5,463 nucleotides of DNA, taken from NCBI GenBank assembly GCA_013813945.1, contig JACCQV010000587.1:1-5463 (forward strand). The letters are read 5' to 3'. Positions 4,556-5,463 of the stretch are shown in pieces. Origin of the DNA: Deltaproteobacteria bacterium. GTDB taxonomy: Bacteria > Myxococcota_A > Polyangia > Haliangiales > Haliangiaceae. The position numbers were made by a program, and so were the translations under genes. A model generated the notes under the pieces. The model saw only the letters and a list, made by a program, of their open reading frames with translations, was not told the DNA's origin and did not search any database. How positions within the stretch are numbered: position 1 is the stretch's first letter; the number at the start of each line of letters is the position of its first letter.

Positions 4556-5463
4556 GTGGGCATCCTCAACTACCCCGCTCCGATGTCGGTCGCTGTCTCG
4601 TTTCAGTGGCTGAGCGAGACCGTCGCCAACGCTCTCACGACGAAGGTCGCGAGCAAGCGCCACATCCTCGCCAACGAGTCCGTCTTCGAGCTCACCGTCA
4701 CGGGAACCGCGGACGGCAAGACCACATCGCTGCGGCGCGCGGCATCGCCGGAGCACCGGCTCTACGACCCCGCACTGAACATGTACACGACGAGTCCGGT
4801 CCGCGGCACCGAGCTCGAGCGCCTGCTCGAGCCGAGCTCACAAGCGACCTTCACCGTCGACCTCAGGTTCGCGTACCGCACGTTCTTCGACGTGTTGCTC
4901 GAACAGATGACACGCACCGACGAGGATCTGCACAACCTCGCCAACCCGAACGATCCGAACGCGATCCTGAGCACCTTCACGCACGAGGTACGGGACGGCA
5001 AGGTCCACATCGACTACGCGTCGGAGACACACAGCATCCACGCCGTGCCGTGCAGGCTCGTCGACATGGACGTGAAGCCGCAGGCGCACCCTCGCCCGCC
5101 TGCCGTCAAGCTCATGTTCGAGATCGACTTCCAGACCGGCATGAATGCAGTCCGCCGTGAGGCCATGCGCCGGCTCATCGCCATGGACTGGTCCGGCATG
5201 GCTCGCTTCGAAACGAAGACCACGCCGATTCCGACTCACGTCGAGATCTGGAAGGAAAATGTCCTCGTGTTCCTCGCCCGCCAGACGGACATGCGAAGGG
5301 CCGAGCGATTCCGCACCTCGATTGTATCGAGGCACGCCGACAAGAGTCCGAGGAGAGTCGCGAATGAGCTGCGCAAGGACATCGATCTCCATCTCGTCAG
5401 TGCAAATCACTGGGGGGAGACCCGCGAGCACTTCAAGACAGAGCGCTACCAGGCGCTCCTGTC
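4556..5463 (+). CDS. Large unrecognised protein, 3' end outside window
   Basis: The frame from GTG 4556 (MGILNYPAPMSVAVSF) is open for 302 residues to the right edge. It has no signal peptide and no membrane helix. Visible segments are a beta-like FELTVTG (44-50), an aromatic region TFTVDLRFAYRTFFDVLLEQM (98-118), the Asn/Asp/Pro-rich LANPNDPNA (128-136), a strand pair near VHIDYAS and KLMFEIDF (150-192), and an increasingly basic, helical C-terminal part from about 199 (RREAMRRLIAMDW, then MRRAERFR and SPRRVANELRKD). His is frequent, but I see no metal-binding cluster I would trust and no known catalytic motif. I cannot name a family. High third-position G/C and a good Shine-Dalgarno site confirm coding, and the overlapping open frames on both strands have Arg/His-rich, shadow-like composition. 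Tight spacing to the Tat-like gene suggests a functional pair, although only the first product looks exported. The last 70 codons are noticeably less G/C-biased than the rest. Confidence 0.8.
   Translation, partial: MGILNYPAPMSVAVSFQWLSETVANALTTKVASKRHILANESVFELTVTGTADGKTTSLRRAASPEHRLYDPALNMYTTSPVRGTELERLLEPSSQATFTVDLRFAYRTFFDVLLEQMTRTDEDLHNLANPNDPNAILSTFTHEVRDGKVHIDYASETHSIHAVPCRLVDMDVKPQAHPRPPAVKLMFEIDFQTGMNAVRREAMRRLIAMDWSGMARFETKTTPIPTHVEIWKENVLVFLARQTDMRRAERFRTSIVSRHADKSPRRVANELRKDIDLHLVSANHWGETREHFKTERYQALL

Noticed and set aside
3956..4756. Minus-strand open frame of 266 codons opposite the Tat-like gene
   Set aside because: Composition is Arg/Asp/Ser-rich and shadow-like, it spans two plus-strand genes, and it has no ribosome site or motif. 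The plus-strand frames have the expected G/C third positions.
4606..5160. Plus-strand open frame of 184 codons inside the last gene
   Set aside because: Arg/His-rich low-complexity translation. The frame from GTG 4556 is longer, has a Shine-Dalgarno site and normal amino-acid composition.
4838..5431. Minus-strand open frame of 197 codons opposite the last gene
   Set aside because: Asp/Val/Arg/His-rich antisense shadow without a start signal or motif.

Overview
The window is chromosomal-looking bacterial DNA, about two-thirds G+C by eye, densely packed with genes whose third codon positions are strongly G/C. The style points to a myxobacterium-like organism (phylum Myxococcota, perhaps Polyangiales): a Cys-containing secreted-protein tail, a lipoprotein carrying a degenerate helix-hairpin-helix unit, and a twin-arginine-type leader. 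This placement is an inference from protein style, since no rRNA or marker gene is present. I see no tRNA, rRNA, CRISPR array, insertion sequence or attachment site.

Layout. (1) Positions 1-117 are the last 38 codons of a Cys-containing protein that enters from the left. (2) A 165-base gap ends in a perfect 9-bp stem-loop just before a small lipoprotein gene (283-756) with a helix-hairpin-helix-like core. (3) That gene converges with a three-gene minus-strand operon (2356 down to 753). In transcription order it holds a small basic SH3/KOW-like protein with a GTG start and a strong Shine-Dalgarno site, a family-16 (METTL21-like) methyltransferase, and a UbiE/METTL7-like methyltransferase. The last two overlap by an ATGA. 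The convergent stops share the tetranucleotide CTAG at 753-756. (4) A 140-base divergent control region (2357-2496) leads rightward into a 12-helix MFS transporter of the metabolite:H+ symporter type (2497-3783). (5) After a 112-base gap comes an unrecognised protein with a Tat-like leader (3896-4543). It is followed after 12 bases by a second unrecognised protein that starts at GTG 4556 and is still open at the right edge, with at least 302 residues.

How they may work together. The minus-strand operon is a plausible modification module in which one methyltransferase could act on its lysine-rich neighbour, but this is inference only. The transporter is probably a stand-alone uptake gene for a small organic acid. 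The last two genes look translationally coupled, match no family I can name, and are the most likely place for something undescribed. Two start sites (2356 and 4556) combine GTG with a good Shine-Dalgarno site, while the three plus-strand ATG starts lack one and have a stem-loop just upstream.
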